Origin: Rhynchopus euleeides
Taxonomy: Eukaryota > Euglenozoa > Diplonemea > Diplonemida > Diplonemidae
Reading direction: 5' to 3'
Assembly (NCBI GenBank): GCA_963210315.1
Contig: OY723244.1
Location: 372,001-436,000 of the forward strand
DNA length: 64,000 nt
Positions 1-10,024 of the stretch are shown here, one piece after another. Positions within the stretch are counted from its first letter, which is position 1, and every line of letters begins with the position of its first letter. Under the pieces are notes generated by a model, which worked only from the letters and a program-made list of their open reading frames with translations, had not been told where the DNA came from and ran no database searches. Made by a program: the position numbers and the translations under genes.

Positions 1-151
1 GTGTGTCAAACTGTGTCACTCTGCAGCAAGTTTGGGAGGTGGTTCACGTTGACTCCCTTCTCTGCATATCGGGGCGAAGTCCCCACACAAACACACAACA
101 TCGCAACACAGAACTGGCAGAAGGCAACGCAAACAGGGTCTGATGCTGCAC

Positions 152-1875
152 TCAGGGTGAAACGGAAGACACAGCACACACATTGACTGAAGTGTCGTTC
201 GTTGGTGTGAAGACCCACCTCCCGCAGAGGCTGAATGCAACACCACCACCCCGTGAATCCACCTTCCACAGACAGTCACCTGTGCTGAGGCGGTACAGTG
301 TGGTGGTCCGACTGTCTTTCACTGCAACAACATCACCTGGCTGTGACACAGCAAGTGAGTGGGCATAGTGGTCCAGTCGCACAGTACGCAGGCAGCTGAG
401 GGAGGTTGTGCACCACACCTTGAGTGACTTGTCGGAAGAGCACGACACCAGGTGCTGCTCGTCCTGAGTCAAGGCGATGCCATAGACCGGGCCAGTGTGG
501 TCATCCAGGGTGTGTGTGTGTGTGAGGGTGCTGATGTCCCACACACGGATCGTCTTGTCAGCTGACCCGCTGAAGATCCTCGTGCCCGACACAGCAAAGC
601 TTGTAACATACTGGATGTGACCCTCCAGCACTGTGGCGCTCGGTGTCCCCTTCAAGTCCCACACACGCATTTTGCCTTTGAAGTCTCCGGACACCAGACG
701 TCCGCAGTGTGTCCACGCGGCACCGTAAACCGGGGAGTTGCTGTGGCCCAGCATGCAGACCTCCTCCCACGTTCCTGTCAGCCACACGCAGATGGTCCCG
801 TCATAAGAGCACGTCGCCAACCACGTCCCACAGACTGAGAACGCTGTGCAGGTAATCAGCTTCTCGCCGTGAGTTACGTCCGCCACCACATCAGCGGTGA
901 TGGTGTCAAACACAGTGATGTGTCTTTTGATATAACCCACAGCACAGAGCGTCCCACACCTCGACAGTGTGATGTGGCATACAGCGTTGCGATGCGGAGA
1001 TTCGTAGACTGCGGGAGCCTTGAGGTTGGGCCAGCGTGGGACGAGCTTGACAGCACCCCCGTCCTCCAGACCCGTGTCGGCAACACGCTGTGCATCGTCC
1101 AGCTCCTCCTCACACCCTTCGATGTGTGCTGCCACGTTCTCAGCCTCACGGGCTGCGTTGTTGATAGAACCCGGGAACATCTCGTTGAGCGCATCCGCTT
1201 TCAGCCCGACCACGGTCCCGCCTTCCGCAACACCGACGACACAGCTGTCACCGGTCCCGACATGACGGACAGTCACATCCACGGTGGGGCCGTCCATGCC
1301 TGTGGTGGGGGTGGTTGGGGAGGTGGTGAGGTGTCTGTCGGGTCGCAAGCTTGCACTGAGCTTCGACCGTTTCCACAGTTGGGCTGCGCAAGAACCCTCA
1401 AAAGACGACAGCTCCTTCCCAGGAACAGCAAGTCTGGGGGTCTTCGCTGGTCGTTATGATTCGTTACTCTTCGCAGTTTTCACCTCGTTTCCTGAGGAAA
1501 TGCACCAAAACGCACTGACGACCACCCCGTAGCGAAGACCCCCTCTGATGACACTCCAACCGCACTGTCAGGTTGACGCTCCCACACGGAAACACACACG
1601 AAACCTGTTCCTTGCAGTGTGTGTGCCATACTCTTGCTGCTGGGTTCAACACCTGCGGGCTCTGTGGGGTTGGTGGCGAGCACCTTCTCCACGACTGGGC
1701 CCCCCTCCGCCGCGATGCCCCCCTCCAGGGACCCACCCACAGCACCCGGGGTCGCAGGCGATTCCACCGGGCAGGCCGTGACGCGACGCCGCTTCGACGC
1801 ACTCTGTGGGGGAGTGCCCGGCTCCGCTGCGGGGGGCGTCACGCACCTCCCCTTCTTCCCGCCCCTCGCAGACAT
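152..1875 (-). CDS. Ubl-WD40 propeller protein, two-exon copy (WD40 copy 1), intact
   Basis: Proposed model: exon 1 is 1653-1875 (ATG at 1873-1875) and exon 2 is 152-1299. The intron 1300-1652 has donor GCAG/GTGTTG and a pyrimidine-rich acceptor CCACCACAG/GCATGG. The junction is in frame (phase 1, completing a Gly codon) and gives about 456 residues. Exon 1 encodes a low-complexity N-terminus with a basic KRRR cluster. Exon 2 starts with a ubiquitin-like segment (ending around LDDAQRVADTGLEDGG), then seven WD40-type blades ending in signatures such as TICVW, MRVWD, TIRVWD and SLKVW, and terminates in SSVSP. This copy has GTG (Val) where most paralogs have the ATG of MDVTVRH, which supports the upstream exon. 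Without splicing, translation could start at 1297. A scaffold or substrate-recognition role is family inference only; the cellular role is unknown. Confidence 0.8.
1436..1543. mobile_element. MITE, GGGGGTCTTCGCT family, copy 1 (inside an intron)
   Basis: A 108-bp element with terminal inverted repeats GGGGGTCTTCGCT and AGCGAAGACCCCC, flanked by TCT on both sides (3-bp target duplication). It lies in the proposed intron of WD40 copy 1. It has no coding capacity. Terminal GGG and a 3-bp duplication recall PIF/Harbinger-type elements, but the superfamily is an inference. Confidence 0.8.
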
Positions 1876-2358
1876 GGTGCCGGGAGGAGGCTGTGTGGGA
1901 GGTGGTGTGTCTGTGCCTTTGGGGTGGGGATGGGTGGCAAAGACAGCGTGACCCAAAGTGGCCCACCCAGACGCGAGGTGGTGGAAGGCAACAATCCTAC
2001 CAGGTGCGCGACGACCTGAAGGATGGGGGAGGGGCGAGGGCGAGGGGTGCGGTGGCAGCAACCCTCCGGCTGACACATGCTTCGATGCTGATGGGATTCG
2101 TTTGCCCGGCAGTCTTGGCGCTGATGCTGCGTGTGCATGCCTTGTCTGGGAATATACACACACACTGAACGTGCAAGAGGGGAGGGGGTATTGCTGCCTT
2201 CATGCATTTGCCCCCTTCGCATCTCAGATGCAAACGCATCAGCTGCCTCCAAACAGTGCACGGGTCAGAGAGTGTTGTGTTGCAGAGGCAAGAAAGCAAG
2301 CAGGTGCAGCAAGACGGCAACCACGAATGGAGGGACACAAGGGTCAGCGACACCGCAC

Positions 2359-3488
2359 TCAGGGTGAAACGGAAGACACAGCACACACAGTGACAGTCTC
2401 GCGCTTCGTTGTGAAGACCCACCTCCCGCAAAGGCTGAGTGCAACACCCTCACCCTGTGAGTCCACCTCCCCATACCCTCACCTGTGCTGAGGCGGAACA
2501 GAGTGGTCCCAGCATGCGGAAACGCCACCGCAACAACATCACCTGGCTGTGACACAGCAAGTGAATTGGGATAGTCGTCCAGTTGTACAGTACGCAGGCA
2601 GCTGAGGGAGGTTGTGCACCACACCTTGAGTGACTTGTCGGAAGAGCACGACACCAGGTGCTGCTCGTCCTGAGTCAGGGCGAGACCATAGACCCGCCCA
2701 GTGTGCCCATCCCGGGTGTGTGTGTGTGTGAGGGTGCTGATGTCCCACACACGGATCGTCTTGTCAGCTGACCCGCTGAAGATCCTCGTGCCCGACACAG
2801 CAATGCCGAGAACAGCCTTGCTGTGACGCCCCAGCACTGTGGCGCTCGGTGTGCCCTTCAAGTCCCACACACGCACTTTGCCTCTGAAGTCTCCGGACAC
2901 CAGACGTCCGCAGTCTGACCACGCTGCACTGTACACCTCGGTGTCGTCGTGGTGCAGGATGCACACCTCCTCCCAGGTTGATGTCAGCCACACGCAGACA
3001 GTGCCGTCATGAGAGCACGTTGCCAACCACGTCCCACAGACTGAGAAGGATGTGCGACGAACAGGCTTGTTGCCGTGTGAGAAGTCCGCCACCACATCAG
3101 CAGTGATGGTGTCAAACACAGTGATGTGTCCGCGGTCGTAACCCACAGCACACAGCCTCCCACACCTCGACAGTGTGATGCACTCCAGCAAGTCGCCATG
3201 CGTCGATGAGTAGACTGCGGGGACCTTGACGATGGGCCAGCGTGGGACGAGCTTGACAGCACCCCCGTCCTCCAGACCCGTGTCGGCAACACGCTGTGCA
3301 TCGTCCAGCTCCTCCTCACACCCTTCGATGTGTGCTGCCACGCATGCAGCCTCACGGGATGCGTTGTTGATAGAACCCGGGAACATCTCGTTGAGCGCAT
3401 CCGCCTTCAGCTCGACCACGGTTCCGCCTTCCGCAACACCGACGACACAGCTGTCACCGGTCCCGACATGACGGACAGTCACATCCAT
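2359..3488 (-). pseudogene. Ubl-WD40 copy 2, frameshifted near its 3' end
   Basis: Starts at ATG 3486-3488 (MDVTVRHVGTGDSC) with the full Ubl segment and blades 1 to 6. Relative to its close paralog at 18044-19174 one T is missing near 2467 (ccacctcccc against ccaccttcccc). The last blade is therefore read in the wrong frame and the ORF runs on to 2265 with an unrelated Cys-rich tail. The expected family stop is at 2359-2361. Loop sequences (YSSTHGDLLEC, YDRGHITVFD, HHDDTEVYSAAW) match the 18044 paralog closely, so the lesion is recent. The open frame continues upstream of the ATG to 3794 through a conserved leader; whether that leader is translated is unknown. A sequencing error cannot be excluded. 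Confidence 0.75.
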
Positions 3489-4839
3489 TGGATTACTTGT
3501 TGCTTGATACCCTTGCACACTCACAAGCAAGCCTTCCTGGAGAGTGTGGTGGTGTGTGCAGTGTGCGACAGTGGGAACAACATGATGTGAATGCCTTGCT
3601 GGGAAGGAATCAGAGACAGCATCCCTCAGAGTGAACACGTCATAAAGGTGCAACAGGAACGGGCGACAACGGCGGCGACATGTCGGCAACAGTTTCCCTT
3701 TCCCGAGCCACCACGAGGAGGCACTGTGTGTGGCAGCAGGGCACGTGGTGTGCAGTGAAGCATCGACAGACACACCGACGATGATGCAACGCAAATGCCA
3801 AGAGGTGGGTGGGTGGGGGACAGGTCAGTTTCAAAGAGCTCAAGTGTCACACACCCGAACCCCCACCCACGCATCGATCATACGCGAGGCTGCTGGGCAT
3901 GTGACCCATCGGCTGCCCAACCCAACCCCCACCCACGCACCGATCATACCCGAGGGTACGAAGGTGCGTGGTGCAGAAGCCTCGCCCCAACCCACCCCAG
4001 ACACACAGTGCCTCTTGACCGTTGCCACGTTGGTGGCGACCGTCGAACCATCCCCAACCCGCGCGGTGGCTTGCATCGATCATGCCCAGTCGGTATGAAC
4101 GTGCTCACCCCTTTGCAGCTGCACCCCACACCCCATACCCCAACCCAGGGGCATGGCCATCCAAGGGGCTGGCTGTGCTGCAGGTAGCGTGTCTTTTGCT
4201 TGACGATCGGCATCAGCCACGTCCAGCACGCCAGCCACACAAGGCAGGGGACAGGGTTAGGAGACACATCACTCAGGGTGATACAGAAGGCACAGCACAC
4301 ACAGTGACTGAAGTGGGAGTAAAACACACACAGCACACCAACCCTCCTATCTCTGATGGTGCCGGCAGCACACGGTGACTGCAGGACGGCTGAGTGTGTT
4401 TCGCTGTTGACTGCGGCTCTCGGTGTGGCAGTGCAAGGAGAGAACAAGTCTGCTCAGGATGTGGGGGCTGGTGGGAGAATGGTGGGGGATGTGCCGGAAG
4501 TCCTCTGAGTCAACACTCAGATTGCGAATCAATACTGGCCAGGCAGGTGTGCACTGCAAGGGTGGGGCTGAAGGGTGTGCACCGCAAGAGGGGGGCTTCG
4601 TGAGGAGGGGAGGGGAGAGGGGTGTGGGGGGCGTCAGCAGGGAGAGCACTGTGTCACTCCTTTTGCCCTCTTCTCATCTCAGATGCAACCGCACACAGCT
4701 GCCTCCAAACAGTGCGCGGGTCAGAGAGTGCTGTGCTGCAGAGGCACGAAAGGAAGAGAGTGCAGAACTCAACAAATACGCAAGCAGGTGCAACACGACG
4801 GCAAACGCACAAGGCAGGGAAAGGGTTCTGACACCGCAC
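3489..4839. other. Intergenic repeat-derived sequence between WD40 copies 2 and 3
   Basis: No gene recognised. 3490-3700 is the family 5' flank (leader homologous to 19380-19560). 3840-4110 holds repeats of CACCCACGCATCGATCATAC and a stretch homologous to 19735-19960. 4660-4830 carries the conserved 3'-flank module of the array (CAGCTGCCTCCAAACAGTG, then GGGTCAGAGAGTGCTGTG), which precedes most family stop codons. Confidence 0.6.
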
Positions 4840-5185
4840 TCAGGGTGAAACGGAAGGCACAGCACACACAGAGGCTGAAGTTTTGTTCGCTGATGTGAAG
4901 AGCCACCTCCCGCAGAGGCTGAGGGCAACACCGAGACCCTGTGAGTCCACCTTCCCCAGACACTCTCCTGTGCTGAGGCGGTACAGCGTGGTGGTGTGCC
5001 AGCTGTTCACTGCAACAGCATCACCTGGCTGTGACACAGCAAGTGAGTAGGGATTGTGGTGCAGTTGCACAGTACGCAGGCAGCTGAGGGAGGTTGTGCA
5101 CCACACCTTGAGTGACTGGTCAACAGAGCACGACACCAGGTGCTGCTCGTCCTGAGTCAGGGCGATGTCCCTAACCGTGGCAGTA
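4840..5185 (-). pseudogene. Ubl-WD40 copy 3, 3' part (split by a LINE)
   Basis: Encodes the last two to three blades (DIALTQDEQHLVSCS, SLKVW, LYRLSTGECLGKV) and the usual SSVSP terminus. Towards the 5' side the coding sequence stops abruptly at the poly-T tract 5186-5199, which is the poly-A tail of the inserted LINE read on the other strand. The matching 5' part lies beyond the insertion at 9125-10024. About 15 bp of family sequence around the THTHT repeat is missing across the junction, so the insertion caused a small deletion or the target was already altered. Confidence 0.8.
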
Positions 5186-8100
5186 TTTTTTTTTTTTTTC
5201 ATGTCGCTCCCGTTGGTCACTTCGCTGCTTTGAGTCAGCCACGTGGCGGAAGCCGGACCGCAGGGAGGGGCGTTGCGCCCGTTGACGCCTCTCACTCCTC
5301 ATGTGCCTTGAGTAGCTGCCAGGTGGGTCTGCTTTGAGGCGGGGAATCGCGTCAGGCCAAACAGCCACTGCGAGGACGTCTCCCCTAAAAGAAAAGAAAG
5401 AATGTGGGAAGGGGACGGGGGTGGGATGGGTGGGCAGCGCAAGCCGGAAGGAGCGCCTCCCATGGGGCGGAAGCTCACCCGACAGCATAAAATGCTGCGA
5501 AAACAACAAAAAAAGGGAAAATAAACCACGCACACCACAACATCAATAAAACCAAAGCCGTGCAGAAAGGGCCCCTCCGCATATATGAAACAGGGCACAC
5601 AGCGGAAAAAGAGTTACCAGAGCTTGCTTTAGTTTCCCCTCGGAGGAGGGTAATCACAGGGGGCGCCACGTGAAGGCAGCAAGTTGGATTTTATCCCCCC
5701 TGGTAGCAGAGGTAGGTTTAAAGTATGTTCATCCAGGGCGTGTGTGTGTGTGTGTAGTGATAGTGGTTTTAAGTGGGTAACCCTGCGCGGATCTGTGCCC
5801 ACTCCCCGCCCACCCCTACGTCACAGCGGATGCCCCACTCGGGTTAGAGTGTGGGGCCAACTCAGTGCCACTCCGAGGAGGGCGTGAGGCATAGCCAGCG
5901 TGGTGCGTGCCGCAACAGTGTGTGAGTGATTTCGCACTGCTGTGGCAGTCCCCGCACCGGCCCATGCGATGCGTCTTGCAAAATTCCATGGTGACTTGCA
6001 AGCCGTCGTTCTTCCCGTGGTGGTCCCGGCAGCAGTCCTCTTCCGAGAGGCGCCGGCGCCGGCAGTCCACGCAGCGGGGTTTCCAGTGCAGAGCGCAGGT
6101 AAGCATCTTCGCGTTCCGTCTGGCTCCAGGGGGGGCAGTCCGGGGAGCAGCGCCCCGTCGTTCCCATGACCGTCCTGTCCGGGCGTTGGCTTGCCGGCTG
6201 CTGGCAGTCCATTGCTGGGCCGCTTGCTGCCACCCCTCTGGGTAGTGGGGCTGCGGTGCGAAGGTTGCGGCCCACGCCATGCCGCGGGAGTGGAAGGCTG
6301 TGTCCCGCTGGTTCAAGCCCGGGCCTGCCGTGTGCGCTTGGAGGCTGCGCATCACCGACTCGGTGGCTGGGCTGAGCTGGGCTCTCCTGGACAGGCCCCC
6401 TGCCACGGTTCCCCCGATCGCGGTGAGGACAGTGGAGCTCGCAGTGTGGCCACAGTGCCATGGTTGCTTGGAAGTCTTGCGCACCACCTCGCAGAGCTGC
6501 CTCAACGAGTGAGCCTTGCCCAGGATGCTCTTCTGGAAGGCTGCGAAGTCCTGCCGCAGCTGCTCCTGCGAGGTCTCCCCCTGCCTCTCAGCCTCGTCCA
6601 TGGCGGCGTTGCTCAGGGCGTCCGCATCGACGTTGAGTTCCCTTTTCACGTGCTCATACGTAAGGGTGATCCGGGGCCCGAGGTCGGCAGCCAGCCGTGC
6701 CGTGCTGAGGAAGAGGGGGCGGAGGGATTTATCGCGGCAAACCGCTTCCCCTTTTAGGTGTCGCAGCACCACCTGCGAGTCACCCCGCACCGTAACGTTC
6801 CCCTCAGGGGGCGGGTCGCCCCTTCTGAGCAGCCGTAGGCCCGCCCGAACCCCTTCGTACTCAGCGATGTTGTTGCTGCGTACGTTCAGCAGAGGGAGGA
6901 TCTCTTCCGACACCTTGAGGCCGTCTCGGTAGAGCACCGCACCTGCACCCGCCAGGGCGAAGGGGGTGCCGTTGTCCCTTGCTCCGCCGTCGAAGTAGAG
7001 GGTGAGCCCCGGGGATGCGCCCTCGGGGATGCGTGGGCGGGCCTCCCGCGGCCCCCTCTCAGGGGGGTCAGGTGTGTGGGGGCGGATGCGGCGCGTTTCG
7101 ACTTCTGGGAGGGTGAGGCCGGTCGACAGCTCGAAGTCGACAGCCAACTCCATGAGGGTCACGGTGTGATCCCCTCCCTGCGGCCCCCATTTCAGGCCCC
7201 GCAGCCAGTCGCAGAGGGCCACCCACAGCTCCGGGGGGCGCTTGCCCCACGTCTGTTTGACAGTGGACGGCGCCCGCACAGGGATGCAGGCCTGTTCGGG
7301 GTTGGGTGTGCACCACCCCCATGGATAGTGAAGGGTGCGGTGGTGGCGCGCGGAGCGGTCGAGCAGTCCATCTTTCTCCTGCCGCGCCGAGAGGATTGCA
7401 ATGAAGTAGCGGTGCAGCTGCGCCACTATATCCACCCTGCGTGCGAAGGATAGTGGCAGGGGCTGCCTGTCCTCCGGGATGCCGTGTCTAAAGGCGGGCG
7501 CCACCCCGCATAACGCCAAGCAAGGTGGCCAGGTTGACCGGTCCACAGCCGTAATGGGGTGGTTTTGTCGGATTGGGTCCCACGCGGAGCACTCCCACCA
7601 TAGGTGCATCACCGTCTCGGGGGTGCCTGCGTTGCAGTATCGGCAGATCCCGCCCTGCCCCGTGCGCCCTCGGACAGGCACCGCCCCTGCAATGACGGAA
7701 CGAAGGAGGCCCCGTTGGTATCCCGTGACCGCGGCGCCCTCTCCCTCCAGGACGCAGCGTGTGGCTTGCCCGTCGATGCCGTGCTGAGCGCCCGCAAAGT
7801 CGTCACGACGACCAGCCAGCGCCTTGGCCACCTGTGTACGTAGGGCCTGGCGGAGGTCATGAGCGAAGATCCCCCATCCGCTCGTTGTTGCTGCGGTGGG
7901 GTCGAAGACTATGCTCCGTCCCGCTTCATCAGTGTAAGATAGGGTGGTCGCCGTGCTCCAGCTCCATCCTATCCACCGAAGGGCCGCTCGGAAAAGCGCG
8001 AAGGGGCCTGTCCCTGTAAGCCTCACTCTGCTATCCCAAGCCGTCTCAGACAGAACCCTGCAGCGGCCCCACTTCTTGACCTGCATGGCCCAGGTGGTGA

Positions 8101-9124
8101 TCTGCCGGTAGCGGGGGGCGACGGCGGGGTCCACCCGATGTGCATGGTGGAGGACATCCAGCACAGCCTCCCGCGCCCTGCGGGGGGGTCCGGACCACAG
8201 CGCGGCGACGAAGAGCCCCCTCCATCGCCTGATGTCGGCGTCCTCCCAGCGGGTGACCAGGGCGTCGTAGTAGAGCCTGGACCCCGCTGTCATCGCTGCT
8301 GCCTGCCCCTTCCACTGCACCGGTAGGGGCAGTGCCGAGGTCCTGCGCAGGTTCTGCTCTGCGCCCTCTTTTCGGCGGGCGACGCGCTCCGATTTGGGCA
8401 CCTCGGGTCCCTCGAGCGGGCGCGCATGCAGCATGGCCCCGAGGCAGTCGAAGCTATCGCGCTGTCGAAGGGGGGTAGCCGTGCCGTCCCGTGTCCGGTA
8501 GACTATCGGGGTCAACGGCTCGGGGGACGTCGAGAAGACATGTGACTTGACCTCTGCGCATATTACCATCCCGGTATCGTGGGAGAAATCTGCAGAGTCA
8601 TCCACCACTGCTTGCAAGGTCCCCGGGCTGGGGGTCACCGCGTACACATCGTCCACAAACGACAACGCCCTCGTGCCCTGCCGGTGCTCCGCCATGCGCA
8701 TCCATACACCCACCAGCACGTTGATCAGCACGACGCTAATGGGGCAGCCCTGCATGATGCCGTTGGTTGGCAGGAAGCCCTCCCCGATAGTGCCGCTTAC
8801 CCGGAAGTGCCGCTGCATTGACCCGTACGCTGCCCGCAGGGTGCGCAGGACTCGGCCGTCGAAGCCGAGCTCCGCAGCTAGACAGAAGGTCAGGTCAATC
8901 GGCACCGTGTCGAAGCATTTCTTAAAGTCTAGGGCGACACCGTACAGTGGCTGTCCTGTGAGGTGGGCCTCTTCGATCCGTGCTGCCAGGTGCCAGATGA
9001 GGTCCTCCGCGCCGTGGCCAGGTCTGCATCCGTGCAAGTCCTCAGGCGCAATGCTCTCCAGCCACTTCAGCGCAGGCTTCACTCGGATTGCTGCCCACAC
9101 CCTGTACAGCACGGGAGTGATGCT
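5186..9124 (-). mobile_element. 5'-truncated non-LTR (LINE-like) retrotransposon
   Basis: Insertion of about 3.9 kb in WD40 copy 3. On the minus strand it ends in a 14-nt poly-A tail (T run at 5186-5199). Its last 185 bp (5186-5370) reappear alone at 19190-19374 with their own poly-A. The 5' end lies inside the coding region at about 9124, directly against the TG microsatellite of the WD40 gene, so the N-terminal part of the ORF (including any endonuclease) is missing. The interval 5200-5815 is 3' UTR with A-rich stretches. Confidence 0.85.
5816..9121 (-). CDS. LINE polyprotein fragment: reverse transcriptase plus RNase H plus Cys/His tail
   Basis: About 1,100 residues, open at the 5' side. 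RT motifs are HGCRPGHGAED (about residue 42), motif A YGVALDFKKCFDTV (catalytic Asp about 77), motif B GIMQGCP (133-139) and motif C FVDD (167-170). A CCHC-type knuckle follows at 505-523 (CxxC, x9, H, x4, C). An RNase HI domain spans about 718-860 with candidate carboxylates in YFDGGARDNG (D723), NNIAEYEG (E766), VRGDSQVV (D793) and NVDADALSN (D846). The last 70 residues are rich in paired Cys and His (CVDCRR, CCRDHHG, CGDCH, CCGTHH), possibly a second nucleic-acid-binding zinc module. The order RT then RNase H is known in several LINE clades. The first residues before SITPVLYRVW are read-through from the WD40 gene. The frame is intact, so the truncation is recent. Confidence 0.88.
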   Translation of the reverse strand: MTPVLYRVWAAIRVKPALKWLESIAPEDLHGCRPGHGAEDLIWHLAARIEEAHLTGQPLYGVALDFKKCFDTVPIDLTFCLAAELGFDGRVLRTLRAAYGSMQRHFRVSGTIGEGFLPTNGIMQGCPISVVLINVLVGVWMRMAEHRQGTRALSFVDDVYAVTPSPGTLQAVVDDSADFSHDTGMVICAEVKSHVFSTSPEPLTPIVYRTRDGTATPLRQRDSFDCLGAMLHARPLEGPEVPKSERVARRKEGAEQNLRRTSALPLPVQWKGQAAAMTAGSRLYYDALVTRWEDADIRRWRGLFVAALWSGPPRRAREAVLDVLHHAHRVDPAVAPRYRQITTWAMQVKKWGRCRVLSETAWDSRVRLTGTGPFALFRAALRWIGWSWSTATTLSYTDEAGRSIVFDPTAATTSGWGIFAHDLRQALRTQVAKALAGRRDDFAGAQHGIDGQATRCVLEGEGAAVTGYQRGLLRSVIAGAVPVRGRTGQGGICRYCNAGTPETVMHLWWECSAWDPIRQNHPITAVDRSTWPPCLALCGVAPAFRHGIPEDRQPLPLSFARRVDIVAQLHRYFIAILSARQEKDGLLDRSARHHRTLHYPWGWCTPNPEQACIPVRAPSTVKQTWGKRPPELWVALCDWLRGLKWGPQGGDHTVTLMELAVDFELSTGLTLPEVETRRIRPHTPDPPERGPREARPRIPEGASPGLTLYFDGGARDNGTPFALAGAGAVLYRDGLKVSEEILPLLNVRSNNIAEYEGVRAGLRLLRRGDPPPEGNVTVRGDSQVVLRHLKGEAVCRDKSLRPLFLSTARLAADLGPRITLTYEHVKRELNVDADALSNAAMDEAERQGETSQEQLRQDFAAFQKSILGKAHSLRQLCEVVRKTSKQPWHCGHTASSTVLTAIGGTVAGGLSRRAQLSPATESVMRSLQAHTAGPGLNQRDTAFHSRGMAWAATFAPQPHYPEGWQQAAQQWTASSRQANARTGRSWERRGAAPRTAPPGARRNAKMLTCALHWKPRCVDCRRRRLSEEDCCRDHHGKNDGLQVTMEFCKTHRMGRCGDCHSSAKSLTHCCGTHHAGYASRPPRSGTELAPHSNPSGASAVT

Positions 9125-10024
9125 GTGTGTGTGTGTGTGAGGGTGCTGATGTCCCACACACGGATCGTCTTGTCATCTGACCCGCTGAAGATCCTCGTGC
9201 CCGACACAGCAATGCTGCGAACACGCTTGCTGTGACCCACCAGCAGTGTGGCGCTCGGTGTGCCCTTCAAGTCCCACACACGCACTTTGCCTGATGAGTC
9301 TCCGGACACCAGACGTCCGCAGCGTGTCCACGCTGCACTGCTCTCCGTTTGTGTCTCGGTATCAAGGTTTATCAAGAATGTGTAAATTCCTGCCGAACCT
9401 TCAACCGCACTGCCCTCCGTGCTGTAGTCTCCCCAGATGCTGTTCTGGTAGCACAGCTTGCAGACCTGCTCCCAGGTGGAAGTCAGCCACACGCAGATGG
9501 TGCCGTCCCAAGAGCACGTTGCCAACCACGCCCCACAGACAGAGATAGCTGTGTGAGGAACTCCCCTCCTGCCGTGTGTTAGGGCTGCCACCACAGCAGC
9601 GGTGGTGGTGTCGAACACAGTGATGCGTCCGTTGCCGGAGTAACCCACAGCACACAGCTTCCCACACCTCGACAGTGTGATGCGGAAGACATTGTTGCCA
9701 TGCTTCGCTGAGTAGATTGTGAGACGCGGGTACGGCTGACCACTCGAGTAGACTGCGGGGGCCTTGACTGTGGGCCAGCGTGGGACGAGCTTGACAGCAC
9801 CCCCGTCCTCCAGACCCGTGTCGGCAACACGCTGTGCATCGTCCAGCTCCTCCTCACACCCTTCGATGTGTGCTGCCACCGCTGCAGGTTCCCGGGCTGT
9901 GTCGACGAAACTCGGGAACATCTCGTTGAGCGCATCCGCCTTCAGCCCGACCACGGTCCCGCCTTCCGCAACACCGACGACACAGCTGTCCCCCGGTCCC
10001 GCTGTGACGCACAGTCACATCCAC
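9125..10024 (-). pseudogene. Ubl-WD40 copy 3, 5' part, with further lesions
   Basis: Matches the family 5' region, but the start codon is GTG (10022-10024) instead of ATG and an extra C near 9991 (ctgtcccccgg against ctgtcaccgg) puts the first 30 or so codons out of frame. From 9954 downward the frame is normal: Ubl end, then blades 1 to 4 ending in DISTLTHTHT. Two in-frame insertions distinguish it: YPRLTIYSAKH before blade 1, and about 30 residues before SSAAWTRCG that come from a dispersed repeat (9351-9403). Together with the LINE insertion this copy is dead. Confidence 0.8.
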
